From: Mycobacterium lentiflavum
GTDB lineage: Bacteria > Actinomycetota > Actinomycetes > Mycobacteriales > Mycobacteriaceae
Length of the DNA: 64,000 nucleotides
NCBI RefSeq assembly: GCF_022374895.2
Contig: NZ_CP092423.2
Coordinates: forward strand, 3,038,001-3,102,000
Direction of reading: 5' to 3'
The translations under genes were made by a program, and so were the position numbers. How positions within the stretch are numbered: the stretch's first letter is position 1; every line of letters starts with the position of its first letter. A model generated the notes under the pieces. That model saw nothing but the letters and a program-made list of their open reading frames with translations. It made no database searches and was not told the DNA's origin. Below are positions 1 through 9,064 of this stretch, one piece after another.

Positions 1-47
1 CCAGCGCACACTCGACGCCGTTAGCGCTGCCACGCGCCAGTAGGCTC

Positions 48-1328
48 ATGCCGGTGAGCGCACGCGCAGGCATCGTCGTCACCGGAACCGAAGTCCTCAC
101 CGGACGCGTCCAAGACAGAAACGGCCCGTGGATCGCCGACCGGCTGCTCGAACTGGGCGTAGAGCTGGCCCACATCACCATTTGCGGCGATCGGCCTTCC
201 GACATCGAGGCACAGCTGCGCTTCCTGGCCGATCAGGGCGTGGACCTGGTCGTCACCAGCGGGGGACTGGGCCCGACAGCCGACGACATGACCGTCGAGG
301 TGGTGGCACGGTTCTGTGAACGCGAGCTGGTGCTCGACGAAGTAGTCGAAGACAAGATCGCCAACATTCTCAAAAAGCTTATGGCGCACTTCGATTCGGA
401 AAGCTTCGACGCGGTGCGCGCCGCCAACCGCAAACAGGCCATGGTTCCCGCCGGCGCGCAGGTGCTCGACCCGGTGGGGACCGCCCCGGGGGTCGTGGTG
501 CCCGGAAAGCCCACGGTGATCGTGCTTCCCGGCCCTCCGCGTGAACTTCAGCCGATGTGGTACACGGCCATCGAGACACCGGCGGCGCGCCATGCGATCG
601 CCGGCCGGACGATCTACCGCCAGGACACCATCCGGATGTTCGGGCTGCCCGAGTCGGGGCTGGCCGAAACACTGCGTGACGCGGGCAATTCCGTCGCCGG
701 ATTCGAGTCGCTGGAGATCACTACCTGCCTGCGGCGGGGCGAGATCGAGATGGTCACCCGCTACGAGCCGGACGCGGCGCAGGCCTACGCCCAACTGACC
801 CAGCTGCTGCGCGACCGGCACGGACAACAGCTGTACTCCGAGGACGGATCGCAGGTGGACGATGTGGTCGCGCGGTTACTGTCGGGCCGCCGGATCGCCA
901 CGGCGGAGTCCTGTACCGCGGGACTGGTGGCCGCGCGGCTGACCGACCGGCCCGGATCCTCCGACTACGTGATGGGCGGCGTGGTGAGCTACTCCAACGA
1001 TGCGAAGGTGCAGCTGCTCGGCGTTGATGCGGCGCTGATCGACGCACACGGCGCGGTGTCCGAACCGGTGGCCGAGGCGATGGCGGCCGGCGCATTACGC
1101 CGTTTCGCCGCCGATACCGCCGTCGCGATCACCGGCATCGCCGGTCCCGGCGGCGCGACGCCGGACAAGCCGGTGGGCACGGTCTGCTTCACCGTTCGAC
1201 TGGCCGAAGGGCGCACCGACACCCGGACACTGCGACTGCCCGGGAACCGCTCCGATGTCCGCGAACGCTCGACGACGGTCGCGATGCACATGCTGCGACG
1301 GGCGCTGAGCGAGCAAGCAGCCATCTGA
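48..1328 (+). CDS. cinA: CinA-like protein (MoCF-like domain plus NMN deamidase domain)
   Basis: 426 aa, the usual full length for two-domain CinA. The N-terminal half carries the molybdopterin-binding-like fold, with TGTEVLTG near residues 12-19 and GGLGPTADD at 72-80. The C-terminal part, from about residue 270, is the PncC-type domain with AESCTAG and ITGIAGPGG motifs. In this family that domain deamidates nicotinamide mononucleotide to the nicotinate form in pyridine nucleotide salvage; the N-terminal domain can act as an ADP-ribose pyrophosphatase. Soluble and cytoplasmic. The stop falls 1 bp short of the convergent MFS gene's stop. Position corresponds to M. tuberculosis Rv1901. Nothing is recognisable in the 47 bases before the start. 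Confidence 0.95.
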   Translation: MPVSARAGIVVTGTEVLTGRVQDRNGPWIADRLLELGVELAHITICGDRPSDIEAQLRFLADQGVDLVVTSGGLGPTADDMTVEVVARFCERELVLDEVVEDKIANILKKLMAHFDSESFDAVRAANRKQAMVPAGAQVLDPVGTAPGVVVPGKPTVIVLPGPPRELQPMWYTAIETPAARHAIAGRTIYRQDTIRMFGLPESGLAETLRDAGNSVAGFESLEITTCLRRGEIEMVTRYEPDAAQAYAQLTQLLRDRHGQQLYSEDGSQVDDVVARLLSGRRIATAESCTAGLVAARLTDRPGSSDYVMGGVVSYSNDAKVQLLGVDAALIDAHGAVSEPVAEAMAAGALRRFAADTAVAITGIAGPGGATPDKPVGTVCFTVRLAEGRTDTRTLRLPGNRSDVRERSTTVAMHMLRRALSEQAAI

Positions 1329-1329
1329 C

Positions 1330-2601
1330 TCATTTGACTTCCGTTGGCAGGAAAGCGGTTTCGGCGGTGCCGAAACGAAGGCCGGTCGCGTCCTTACCGA
1401 TAAACGTCAGGATTGCCACGGCACATAACACCGGCACGATCGTGGCGGCCAGCGCGAACGGATAGCCGTGTGTCTCGGCCAGCCGTTCCTGGATGGGCAG
1501 GTTGAACGCGGCGAGCAGATTGCCGAGCTGGTAGGTCACCCCGGGGTAGAGGCCGCGGATGGCGTCCGGCGACAACTCGGTCAGGTGTGCGGGGATCACA
1601 CCCCAGGCGCCTTGCACGCAGACCTGCATCAAAAACGAACCGAGACACAGCATCGCCGCGGTGCGCGAGTAGGCGAACAGCGGCACGATCGGCAACCCCA
1701 GGATCGCGCAGAAAATCACGGTGTAGCGGCGGCTGAACCGTTGCGACATCGTGCCGAAGAACAGACCGCCGGCGATAGCACCGATGTTGTAGACCACCAC
1801 GATCCACTTGACCGTCACGCTGTCGAGGCCGGCGCCGTGGTTGGCCGTCGACCCCAAGAACGTCGGGTAGACGTCCTGCGTGCCGTGGCTCATCCAGTTG
1901 AACGCCGTCATCAGCGCCACCAGATAAAAGAACCGGCGGACGATCTTGCCGTCGCGCAGCACGTCGGTGATTTTGGTATTGGTGAGCTTCATCCGATCCT
2001 GGGCGGCTTCCCAAACCTCGGACTCCTGCACCCGGTAGCGGATGATCAGGCTGATCAACGCCGGGATGATCGACAGACCGAACAGCCAACGCCACGACAG
2101 GCCCAGCCAGTCCATCACCAACAGTGAGCCGACACTGGCCAGCAGATAGCCGAAGGCGTAGCCCTCCTGCAGCAGCCCTGAGAAAAAGCCGCGCCGCTCG
2201 ACGGGAACCTTCTCCATCGCGAGCGCGGCGCCGAGTCCCCACTCACCGCCCATGCCAAGTCCGTACAGCATCCGCAGAATCATCAGCACGGTGAAGTTGG
2301 GCGCGAACGCGCACAGGAAGCCGACGATGGAGTAAAAGATCACGTCCACCATCAGCGGGGTCCGCCGACCGACCCGGTCGGCCCACAACCCGAATAGCAA
2401 GGCGCCCACCGGGCGCATGATCAGGGTGGCGGTCGTGACGAAAGCGACCTCGGCCTTACTGATGTGGAAGGTCTTTGCGATATCGGCATAGACGAACACG
2501 ACGATGAAGTAATCGAAGGCGTCCATCGTCCAGCCCAGCATCGCGGCAATGAACGAATTTCGCTGGTCGGCGTTGAGCCGTTGAGTTGTCACGTGAAGCA
2601 T
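1330..2601 (-). CDS. nanT: MFS transporter, NanT-like carboxylate/sialate carrier
   Basis: 423 aa integral membrane protein with about 12 hydrophobic segments. The MFS loop motif DRVGRRTP lies between the second and third helices, and [20 protein letters not shown] fits the fourth/fifth helix region of the SHS/MHS carboxylate-porter branch. Length and position match M. tuberculosis Rv1902c (nanT). Members move small carboxylates such as lactate or sialate by proton symport; the substrate here cannot be read from sequence and the sialate name is only annotation tradition. Ends tail-to-tail with cinA. The start lies 56 bp from the divergent amidohydrolase start, so the two share a short promoter region. 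Confidence 0.85.
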   Translation of the reverse strand: MLHVTTQRLNADQRNSFIAAMLGWTMDAFDYFIVVFVYADIAKTFHISKAEVAFVTTATLIMRPVGALLFGLWADRVGRRTPLMVDVIFYSIVGFLCAFAPNFTVLMILRMLYGLGMGGEWGLGAALAMEKVPVERRGFFSGLLQEGYAFGYLLASVGSLLVMDWLGLSWRWLFGLSIIPALISLIIRYRVQESEVWEAAQDRMKLTNTKITDVLRDGKIVRRFFYLVALMTAFNWMSHGTQDVYPTFLGSTANHGAGLDSVTVKWIVVVYNIGAIAGGLFFGTMSQRFSRRYTVIFCAILGLPIVPLFAYSRTAAMLCLGSFLMQVCVQGAWGVIPAHLTELSPDAIRGLYPGVTYQLGNLLAAFNLPIQERLAETHGYPFALAATIVPVLCAVAILTFIGKDATGLRFGTAETAFLPTEVK

Positions 2602-2657
2602 CGTGGCGCACCGCGAGCCGTTTGACCATCCGCTGCGCCGGAGTAAGTTCCGGATAT

Positions 2658-3725
2658 ATGCGAATCATCGATGCCGATGGACATGTCGCCGAGAATTCCT
2701 CGCTGGCGATCGAAGCGATCAAGCGGTGGCCCGACCACGTCAAGCCCAGCACAGACCGGCGCCTGCGGCTGATGATCGAAGGCCGCAACTATCCGGAGGA
2801 TCGCGGCCCGGGCGCCGGCTGTCCGCCCGAACACGGAATCAGCAAGTCGCCCAACATCAACTGCTCGTCACCCGACGGCGTGCTGGGCGACGCCGACCGC
2901 GATCACATCGACACGATGGTCCTGTACCCGAGCCTCGGGCTCTGCGCGCCCAGCCTCGAAGACCCGGAATTCGCCGCGGGATTCGCGCGGCTCTACAACC
3001 AGTGGATCGCGGATTACTGCGCCTCGTCGGGCGGCCGGTTGCGCGGCGTGGCAGTGACCCCGATTGAGCACGGGCAGCCGGCCATCGACGTCATGACCGA
3101 GGCCAAGGACCTCGGGCTGGTGGCGACGCTCGTCCCGCCGGCGCTCAAGACCCGCAACCTGGACCACCCCGACCTCGACGCGTTCTACGCCGCCGCGGTG
3201 GAACTCGGGATGCCGCTGGGCATACACGGAGCCCCCGGAATTCATCTACCGAAAATCGGCGTGGACCGCTTCACCAATTACATCCAGGTGCACTGCATCA
3301 GCTTTCCGTTCGACCAGATGACGGCGATGACAGCGATGGTCTCCGGCGGCGTCTTCGAGCGCCATCCCAAGCTGCGGGTCGCCTTCCTGGAAGCGGGCGC
3401 CGGCTGGGTTCCGTTCTTCATGGACCGCCTGCACGAGCACTACGAGAAGCGAGGGGATTGGGTCGAACGCGGCTGGCGGCGCGACCCACACGAATACCTC
3501 TGCGCGGGCAACATCTTCGTGACGTGCGAGCCGGAAGAACCGATCCTGCCCGGCGTGATCGACGTGCTGGGCGCCGATTTCATCATGTTCGCCAGCGACT
3601 ACCCGCATTGGGACGGCGAGTGGCCGGAGAGCACCAAGCACCTGCGCACCCGCGCGGACATCAGCGAAGAGGCGCGAGAGAAGATCGCCAGCCGCAACGC
3701 GCAACGCTTTTACGCGCTTAACTGA
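2658..3725 (+). CDS. Amidohydrolase-2 family metal-dependent hydrolase
   Basis: 355 aa from the ATG at 2658. Longer upstream reading would overlap the divergent MFS gene, and MRIIDADGH is the usual family start. The N-terminal DADGHVAE motif supplies the first metal ligands of the TIM-barrel amidohydrolase-2 (ACMSD/decarboxylase-like) fold. A central GIHGAPG histidine and the C-terminal [15 protein letters not shown] carry the remaining ligand and the catalytic aspartate. Relatives hydrolyse or decarboxylate small aromatic or cyclic acids; the substrate is unknown. Not part of the M. tuberculosis cinA neighbourhood as I recall it. Soluble, no signal peptide. Confidence 0.85.
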   Translation: MRIIDADGHVAENSSLAIEAIKRWPDHVKPSTDRRLRLMIEGRNYPEDRGPGAGCPPEHGISKSPNINCSSPDGVLGDADRDHIDTMVLYPSLGLCAPSLEDPEFAAGFARLYNQWIADYCASSGGRLRGVAVTPIEHGQPAIDVMTEAKDLGLVATLVPPALKTRNLDHPDLDAFYAAAVELGMPLGIHGAPGIHLPKIGVDRFTNYIQVHCISFPFDQMTAMTAMVSGGVFERHPKLRVAFLEAGAGWVPFFMDRLHEHYEKRGDWVERGWRRDPHEYLCAGNIFVTCEPEEPILPGVIDVLGADFIMFASDYPHWDGEWPESTKHLRTRADISEEAREKIASRNAQRFYALN

Positions 3726-3792
3726 ACTGACGTCTAGCACGGGGCCGAATGGCCCTGCCGGGCCTTCAATTCGGATGGCAGGATCTTGCCGC

Positions 3793-4194
3793 ATGGGCCC
3801 TTTTCTGCTTCGCGCCGCCTTGACGGGTTTTGCCATGTGGATCGTCACCCACTTCGTTCACGGGCTGACCTTCGTCGGTGGCAACACGCCGCTGGAACGG
3901 ATCGGCATCATCTTCGTCGTGGCGGTGATCTTCGGACTGGTCAACGCGTTCGTCAAACCGATCGTCGCGTTCTTGTCCTTCCCGCTCTACATCGTGACCC
4001 TCGGCCTGTTCCACATCGTCGTCAACGCGTTGATGCTCTGGCTCACCGCATGGATCACCGAACACACCACGCACTGGGGACTGGCGATCGACCACTTCTG
4101 GTGGACGGCGATCTGGGCCGCGATCCTGTTGTCGATCGTGAGCTGGCTGCTGTCGCTGGTGGCTCGCGACGTCGACCGGCACACGCGCGGCTGA
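3793..4194 (+). CDS. Phage-holin-family (DUF360/YvlD-like) four-helix membrane protein
   Basis: 133 aa from the ATG at 3793 (MGPFLLRAALTGFAMW). An upstream ATG at 3775 is possible, but the shorter form starts directly at the first hydrophobic helix and matches the 134 aa of Rv1903. Four transmembrane segments are visible, with the conserved LVNAFVKPIVAFLSFPLYIVTLG stretch (family signature, residues about 45-67). The family is common in bacteria and is called holin-like by similarity only; no lytic role is implied. The C-terminal tail after the last helix is short and charged. Convergent with the crotonase gene, stops 5 bp apart. Confidence 0.8.
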   Translation: MGPFLLRAALTGFAMWIVTHFVHGLTFVGGNTPLERIGIIFVVAVIFGLVNAFVKPIVAFLSFPLYIVTLGLFHIVVNALMLWLTAWITEHTTHWGLAIDHFWWTAIWAAILLSIVSWLLSLVARDVDRHTRG

Positions 4195-4199
4195 TCCGC

Positions 4200-4982
4200 T
4201 TAGCGCGCCTGCCACCGCGGCGGTCGTTTCTCGGCGAAGGCGCGCGGCCCCTCCTTGGCGTCCTCGGTCGCGAAAACCCGGTCGCTGTGCCGAGTCTCGT
4301 TGTCATAGGCCGCTTCGAGGTCGAGCGTCAGCCCTTCGACCGCAGACTGCTTGGTGGCATAGACCGCGAGCGGCGCGTTGGCGGCGATGCGTCGCGCGTA
4401 CTCGTAGGCGGTGTCCATCAGCCGCTCGGCGGGCACCACTTGATTCAACAGCCCCATGGCCAGCGCGCGCGGCGCGTCCACCATGTCGGCGGTCAGCAGC
4501 AGCTCCATCGCCAGCGCGTAGGGAATCTGGCGCGGCAGCCGCACCGTACTGCCACCGCCGGCGAACAGGCCACGTTTGGGTTCCAGCACGGCGAACCGCG
4601 CTTCGGGCACTGCGACGCGGATGTCGGTGCAGCCCAACATTTCAAAGCCACCTGCGACACACGTTCCGTTCACGGCTGCGATGATCGGCTTGTACACCGG
4701 GAAGCGATGCAACACCGCATGGATGGCGTCGAGCGCGTCCCAGCCGTCGGGCCTGGGAAGGTCGCCGGTGAGTTCGGGAATGAATTTCTTCAGATCTGCT
4801 CCGGTGCAGAAATCGCGGCCCACGCCGGTGACGACCGCAACCCAGGCGCCGTCGTCGTCGCGGAAGCGGGCCCATGCGTGAGCCAAATCGCGGAAATGTT
4901 CCATATCCAGCGAGTTGCGCGTCTCGGGGCGGTCGATCGTAATGGTGGCAATGTGAGCGTTAAGCGCGTAATCGATGCTCAC
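4200..4982 (-). CDS. Enoyl-CoA hydratase/isomerase (crotonase family)
   Basis: 260 aa, standard crotonase length. The oxyanion-hole segments FCTGADLKKF (about 59-68) and NGTCVAGGFEML (about 106-117) are present. Both acid positions used by hydratases are kept: the Glu in GGFEML and the Glu in FAVLEPKRG. This suggests an active hydratase, unlike echA13 further along. It would act on CoA thioesters in fatty-acid or aromatic catabolism; the substrate is unknown. It is transcribed alone, divergent from the STAS gene across 241 bp that hold a perfect 12-bp palindrome. No counterpart is remembered between Rv1903 and Rv1904. Confidence 0.88.
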   Translation of the reverse strand: MSIDYALNAHIATITIDRPETRNSLDMEHFRDLAHAWARFRDDDGAWVAVVTGVGRDFCTGADLKKFIPELTGDLPRPDGWDALDAIHAVLHRFPVYKPIIAAVNGTCVAGGFEMLGCTDIRVAVPEARFAVLEPKRGLFAGGGSTVRLPRQIPYALAMELLLTADMVDAPRALAMGLLNQVVPAERLMDTAYEYARRIAANAPLAVYATKQSAVEGLTLDLEAAYDNETRHSDRVFATEDAKEGPRAFAEKRPPRWQAR

Positions 4983-5080
4983 GGTTGGTCCACCGTTTCA
5001 GTTCGTCGTTGCTACCGTTTCCGAAATAGTAAGACTGTCAGTGACCTTCGGCGGTCCGCCGGGCGCAGTAAAGCCGGCCG

Positions 5081-5092
5081 ATTTGCGCAAAT
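5081..5092. promoter_or_regulatory. Perfect 12-bp palindrome ATTTGCGCAAAT in divergent intergenic region
   Basis: Self-complementary 12-mer about 99 bp upstream of the crotonase start and 132 bp upstream of the STAS start. Its place in a divergent promoter region suggests an operator, but no adjacent regulator gene identifies the protein. Confidence 0.35.
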
Positions 5093-5223
5093 TCACTCGA
5101 TAAATCCCAATTGCACATACGCTTAGCAACCGACGGGGGTCGGTTTGACGACAACCCTGCCGGCCTTTTCGGGACAAGGACGGCGTCGCCCGATACTGCC
5201 CACGACGACGGGATGTCGCAGAG

Positions 5224-5643
5224 ATGGACACTGCTTCGATTGGAATCGCGCGGCCCAACAACGGGTCGTATCTTGGCTACGGGCCAAGCGGCTTGCGCAC
5301 GGTTACCAGGCGCACCGGTTCCTCGGTGGTCGTTCAGGTCGGCGGCGATATCGACGCCAGCAACGAGACCGCGTGGCAGGACGTGCTGAGCCGCGGCGCC
5401 GCCGAAACCGTCGCACCCGGTCCGTTCGTCATCGACGTGTGCGACCTCGATTTCATGGGCTCGTGCGGTTATGCCGCGCTGGCGCACGAGGCGGCGCAGT
5501 GTCGCAGTCGCGGCGTCACGTTGCGACTCGTTACCAGCCAGCCCATCGTGGCCCGAACCATCGCGGCTTGCGGACTGCATCCGCTGCTGCCGACGTACGC
5601 GTCCGTGGAGACAGCATTATCGCCGGTCAGCGATCAGGATTGA
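5224..5643 (+). CDS. STAS-domain anti-sigma-factor antagonist-like protein
   Basis: 139 aa. The STAS fold covers about residues 25-130, with VVVQVGGDIDASN and the loop DLDFMGSCGYAAL. The serine at residue 80 sits where SpoIIAA-type anti-anti-sigma factors are phosphorylated. Such proteins bind an anti-sigma kinase when unphosphorylated and free a sigma factor, though no kinase or sigma gene lies nearby. Corresponds by position and length to Rv1904. The first 24 residues are less conserved, and the ATG at 5224 has no strong ribosome-binding site. Its 3' end overlaps the convergent aao 3' end by 17 bp. Confidence 0.8.
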   Translation: MDTASIGIARPNNGSYLGYGPSGLRTVTRRTGSSVVVQVGGDIDASNETAWQDVLSRGAAETVAPGPFVIDVCDLDFMGSCGYAALAHEAAQCRSRGVTLRLVTSQPIVARTIAACGLHPLLPTYASVETALSPVSDQD

Positions 5644-6592
5644 CCAGCCGCATTACATCGCGCGCGCAACCCCAGGACAACGTAACGCCATTGCCACCGT
5701 GCCCGTAGTTGTGGATGCAGCGCGCCGTCCCGAGTGACTCGGCTTCTAGCCGCACCGCGGGGCGATCGGGCCGCAGCCCGGTAATCGTCTCGAGTACCTC
5801 GACCTCGCCAAGCCTCGGCTCGATCCGGCGGCAGCGCGCCAGGATGCGCTCGGTGATATCGGGTTCGGCGGTGGTGTCCCAGCGATCCGGGATGCTGATC
5901 CCGCCACACACCACGCGCTGCGGGTGCGGGAAGTAACACACCCATTCCGGGCCATTGTTGATCTCTAGAAACAGTTGCCCCAGACCAGGATTGGCGAGGA
6001 TGACATGCTGGCCGAACAGCGGCCGCACCGTGTCGTCGCCCACCAGGACTCGCGCGCCGAGGCCGGAGCAGTTGACCACGATCGGCGCGGCATCGGCGGC
6101 CTCGGCCAGTGACTGCACCGGGTGTTCCTCGATCTGGCCGCCGGCCGCGGCGAGCCGCCGCGTGAGGTAGTCGAGGTAGTGCGGCATGTCGATCATCGGC
6201 AGGGTCGCGCGAAACCCGACCTGAAATCCGTCGGGCAGATCGGCCGGATCGGCCGGCCGCAACTCCGGGATCAGCTGCGCCGCGGACGACATCGCCTCGG
6301 TCGCGGTCAGTTCGCCGACGCCGAGCGCCGGCGCCAGCTGCACCCCGGTATCGGGATCGGCGGCCAGTTCGCGAAACACTCCCAGCGAATGTTCGGTCCA
6401 CGCCATTGTCGTGGTGGCACGTTCGGCCGGTCGCGGCGGAGCCCAGACCGCACCGGCCACTCGCGATGTCGTCTGCTTGGGCAGTGCGGCGGTCCAGACC
6501 CGCACCGGCCACCCGGCTTCGGCCAGGCATAGGGCCGACGTCAGTCCGCTGACTCCCGCACCGACGACGACAATCTGTTGCGTACTGGCCAC
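5627..6592 (-). CDS. aao: D-amino-acid oxidase
   Basis: 321 aa with a GTG start. The N-terminal Rossmann motif VVVGAGVSGLTSALCLAEAG (about residues 8-27) binds FAD. C-terminal HNYGHGGNGVTLSWG is the DAO-family flavin-contacting signature, and VNCSGLGAR lies in the middle. The enzyme oxidatively deaminates D-amino acids to 2-oxo acids, ammonia and hydrogen peroxide. Matches Rv1905c (320 aa). It follows the secreted-protein gene by 2 bp, so the two are probably co-transcribed. No peroxisome-type tail; presumably cytoplasmic. Confidence 0.9.
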   Translation of the reverse strand: MASTQQIVVVGAGVSGLTSALCLAEAGWPVRVWTAALPKQTTSRVAGAVWAPPRPAERATTTMAWTEHSLGVFRELAADPDTGVQLAPALGVGELTATEAMSSAAQLIPELRPADPADLPDGFQVGFRATLPMIDMPHYLDYLTRRLAAAGGQIEEHPVQSLAEAADAAPIVVNCSGLGARVLVGDDTVRPLFGQHVILANPGLGQLFLEINNGPEWVCYFPHPQRVVCGGISIPDRWDTTAEPDITERILARCRRIEPRLGEVEVLETITGLRPDRPAVRLEAESLGTARCIHNYGHGGNGVTLSWGCARDVMRLVNPDR

Positions 6593-6594
6593 GG

Positions 6595-7164
6595 TCAGGT
6601 GCCCGGTACCCGCATTCCGTTCGGCCCTAGCAGCCCGTTGAGGGTGCCCAGCGTGCCCTGCAATTGGGCCCCGGCAACCGGCCCGGGGACGTCGGCGGGC
6701 GCAGCAGCGTCCGGCGTCAGCTGCCAGGGCTGACAGCCGTCCGTCTTGAACGCCTTGTCCGTCGGTTCGATCTTGACCACCTGCGGCTTTTTGGTGAGCG
6801 AGTTATCGATCAGGGCGCCGTCCGGGTTGGCCGTCCGCTTCCAGTAGCAGGTACCGTTCCCGACCGGCCCGCCGCTGCTGTAGATGCCCGGCACGATGTC
6901 GGTACCCACCGCGTAAAGGCCGTCTTTGTCCATGACCGTCTTCGGCGCGCCCCCAGGCGGTGCGGGTGAGGGTGATGCCGACGGCGACGCCGCAGGCGCC
7001 GCGGGTGACGGCGGCGCTGATTGCCCCGGTGCCGGCCCCGGCGCCGGACCGCGTGTGTCGTCCGGGTCGGCGCTGGCCACGACGGTGGACGCGGCGGCCC
7101 AGCCCGCGATCATCAGACTCGCCGCAGCCAACCGTGCCGCAGTAGGTATTCCACCCATAGACAT
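6595..7164 (-). CDS. Secreted proline/alanine-rich mycobacterial protein (Rv1906c-like)
   Basis: About 189 aa from the ATG at 7164 (a second ATG is at 7158; a TTG at 7182 is less likely). A hydrophobic signal segment, AARLAAASLMIAGWAAASTVVASA, is followed by a Pro/Ala/Ser-rich linker at about residues 35-75. The folded C-terminal part has two cysteines (GNGTCYWKR and TDGCQPWQL) that could form a disulfide outside the cell. Position matches Rv1906c, though the linker is longer here than I recall for that protein. Function unknown. Likely first gene of a two-gene unit with aao. Confidence 0.75.
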   Translation of the reverse strand: MSMGGIPTAARLAAASLMIAGWAAASTVVASADPDDTRGPAPGPAPGQSAPPSPAAPAASPSASPSPAPPGGAPKTVMDKDGLYAVGTDIVPGIYSSGGPVGNGTCYWKRTANPDGALIDNSLTKKPQVVKIEPTDKAFKTDGCQPWQLTPDAAAPADVPGPVAGAQLQGTLGTLNGLLGPNGMRVPGT

Positions 7165-7230
7165 CGAGGGTACCGGGGTCAAGAACCTAATTCACATCTC
7201 TGTGAGATCGGCCGAACAGCATTCGAACGC

Positions 7231-7725
7231 CTAGGGCAGCCGCCGGACCTTGCCGGCGTAGCCGAGGGCGTGCTCGTAGGTGTCGAGGTTGTCCCGCGAA
7301 ATCCTGGCGTGCACCGGGCGCTCGAGAAAGAAGCGCAGCACCGGGTTGTAGGCGTGATATGTCTCGTGGAACGTCAGCACGGTGGTGCCGTCGGGCTGCT
7401 CCTCGAGCTGGTGATATCCCTCGGCGCGCGACCACAGCGGCGCGCCGACGGCGATGTAGCGCGACAGCTTGTTCAGCTCGGCTTCGGTCACCGTCTCCCA
7501 CGACCGCGCCCTGCCGCCGGACAACAGGTACCTCGGGACGGGAAAGACGCAGGTGCGGACCAGGCCTTCACCGGCTTCGTTGCCCTCGTTGAGGATTTCC
7601 ATGCTGCCGGTCGGCCAGGTGAGCACTCGCGGGCGCGGCGCGTTCGGTGGCACCGGAGGATGCAGCACTCGCCACACCTTTTTCGGCGGCGCGTCGACGT
7701 GGAATCGCACGGTGTAGGACTGCAT
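7231..7725 (-). CDS. SRPBCC-fold polyketide-cyclase-like protein
   Basis: 164 aa. The N-terminal YTVRFHVDAPPKKVWRVLHP is the characteristic first strand and helix of the START/Bet v1 ligand-binding fold, and the C-terminal helix contains ARISRDNLDTYE. These domains bind hydrophobic ligands or catalyse aromatic cyclisations; the ligand is unknown. Its ATG overlaps the TGA of the upstream nitroreductase by one base, which indicates translational coupling and a shared pathway. Not part of the M. tuberculosis neighbourhood as remembered. Confidence 0.75.
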   Translation of the reverse strand: MQSYTVRFHVDAPPKKVWRVLHPPVPPNAPRPRVLTWPTGSMEILNEGNEAGEGLVRTCVFPVPRYLLSGGRARSWETVTEAELNKLSRYIAVGAPLWSRAEGYHQLEEQPDGTTVLTFHETYHAYNPVLRFFLERPVHARISRDNLDTYEHALGYAGKVRRLP

Positions 7726-8378
7726 CAGCTATCTCCATCAGCCGGTATCCAACTGTTCCAGAACGTGATGGTCTCCGCGGGCGGCCGGGTAGCCGGTCGG
7801 AAGTCGGTGCCAATCGTGTAGGCGACGGGGAACAGGGCGGCCTGCGTGACCGTCGCCGGAATGCCAAGCAATTCGGCCACCTCCTTCTCCTTGAACAGAT
7901 GCATCGTCGTCCACACCGAACCCAGCCCGCGTGAGCGCAGCGCCAGCAAGAAACTCCAGCCCGCCGGGATGATCGACGCCCATGCCGCCGCGGCGATGCC
8001 CGGCTCCGCCGTGTCGATGCGCTGGTTCAGGCAGGGGATGACGTGCACGGGAACCTGTCCCAGCGTTTCCGTCAGGCTCATCGCGCTCTGGTAGACCCGC
8101 TGGGTCTGCGGGTCGGTCGCGTTGTCGACCGCATGCGCCAGGTACTCAGAGCCGATGCTGCGGTAGATCTCGGCGATGGCCGCGCGCTTGTCCGCGTCGG
8201 TGACCACCAGCCAGCGCCAGTCCTGTGTGTTGCTGGCTGTCGGCGCCTGCATCGCCAGCTGGATGCACTCCAGAATCACCTCGCGGCCGACCGGCCGGGT
8301 CAGGTCCAGACGCTTGCGAACCGACCGCGTGGTGCTCAGCAGTTCATCGACGGTGGCTAGGTCCATCTGGGAGTCCAT
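7725..8378 (-). CDS. Nitroreductase-family FMN oxidoreductase
   Basis: 217 aa. The N-terminal STTRSVRKRLDLTRPV supplies the Arg/Ser phosphate contacts for FMN. APTASNTQDWRWLVVTD is the second FMN-binding block, and RSRGLGSVWTTMHLF in the C-terminal half is typical of the dimeric nitroreductase fold. Members reduce nitro groups, quinones or flavins with NAD(P)H, or act as dehydrogenases. One-base overlap with the SRPBCC gene and an 18 bp gap to the CMD gene suggest a three-gene leftward operon. Substrate unknown. Confidence 0.85.
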   Translation of the reverse strand: MDSQMDLATVDELLSTTRSVRKRLDLTRPVGREVILECIQLAMQAPTASNTQDWRWLVVTDADKRAAIAEIYRSIGSEYLAHAVDNATDPQTQRVYQSAMSLTETLGQVPVHVIPCLNQRIDTAEPGIAAAAWASIIPAGWSFLLALRSRGLGSVWTTMHLFKEKEVAELLGIPATVTQAALFPVAYTIGTDFRPATRPPAETITFWNSWIPADGDS

Positions 8379-8396
8379 TGGTTCCTTCAGAGTTGG

Positions 8397-8879
8397 TTAG
8401 AGGTCGATGGCGCAGGACTGGTCGACGCGAAGCACGGTCAGGGAACGTCCCAGGCCAAGAAATACCGCCACGCACAGCGTGAGATCCAGGATCTCCTCGT
8501 CGGAGAACGATTCCCGAAGTCGTTGGAAGAACGCGTCATCCATCGACGCATGGTCGTTGGCGAACCGCTCCGCGAACTCGATGGCAAGGCGTTGGCGTGA
8601 CGTGTAGCCGGGGTAGTTGGCGTAGGCGGCGACGTTGTCGTACAACTCGGGCGCGAGACCGGCGTCCAGCACCGACTGTGCGCGAAAACCCGAGCAGGCC
8701 ACGCAATCGTTGATCTGCGCTATCCGCATTCTCGCCAGCTCGCGCTCGTCGGCCGGCAGGATGCTCTGCTGATAGGCGCCGCGGATCATCCGTTCGACCA
8801 TGCCGCCGAGCTGTGGCCGCAGCGTCCAGATCATGGCGGCCTCGCCACCCGGGCCCTCCGGCACGTCGAGCCTTGCCAT
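8397..8879 (-). CDS. Carboxymuconolactone-decarboxylase/AhpD-like protein
   Basis: 160 aa from the ATG at 8879 (MARLDVPEGPGG). A 174-aa version would need an unlikely upstream start. The CMD fold contains RIAQINDCVACSGFRAQ, the AhpD-type CxxC redox pair with neighbouring acid/base residues, followed by RQRLAIEFAERFA. AhpD relatives donate electrons to peroxiredoxins; CMD relatives act in protocatechuate breakdown. The CVAC pair favours a thiol-redox role. First gene of the leftward operon with the nitroreductase and SRPBCC protein. Divergent from the 9065 gene over 185 bp. Confidence 0.82.
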   Translation of the reverse strand: MARLDVPEGPGGEAAMIWTLRPQLGGMVERMIRGAYQQSILPADERELARMRIAQINDCVACSGFRAQSVLDAGLAPELYDNVAAYANYPGYTSRQRLAIEFAERFANDHASMDDAFFQRLRESFSDEEILDLTLCVAVFLGLGRSLTVLRVDQSCAIDL

Positions 8880-8960
8880 CCGAGAACTCCTGCCCGGTAA
8901 GGACGGTACCGAGTTGAGCAAACCAGATTCTCAAGTCGGCTGTCTAGGTCGGGCGACTAG

Positions 8961-8972
8961 GCGCAATTGCGC
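8961..8972. promoter_or_regulatory. Perfect 12-bp palindrome GCGCAATTGCGC in divergent promoter region
   Basis: Self-complementary site followed directly by ATATG. It lies about 80 bp from the CMD start and 93 bp from the 9065 GTG start. A plausible operator shared by the two divergent transcripts. The controlling protein is not identified; the TetR at 12108 has differently shaped sites at its own promoter. Confidence 0.35.
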
Positions 8973-9064
8973 ATATGAATAACCCGGCCTGGACGTGTCA
9001 ATCCGCCGGGGTTACCGTCCGTTGAGCGGCGTTGCGTCCACCGCTGCGAATTGGAGGTCTGTGC

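Noticed and set aside
3793..4194. Prophage holin implying a prophage
   Set aside because: The family name is historical; there are no other phage genes, and the gene is conserved at this place in mycobacteria.
3786..5126. 446-codon plus-strand frame
   Set aside because: Shadow of the holin-family gene and antisense of the crotonase.
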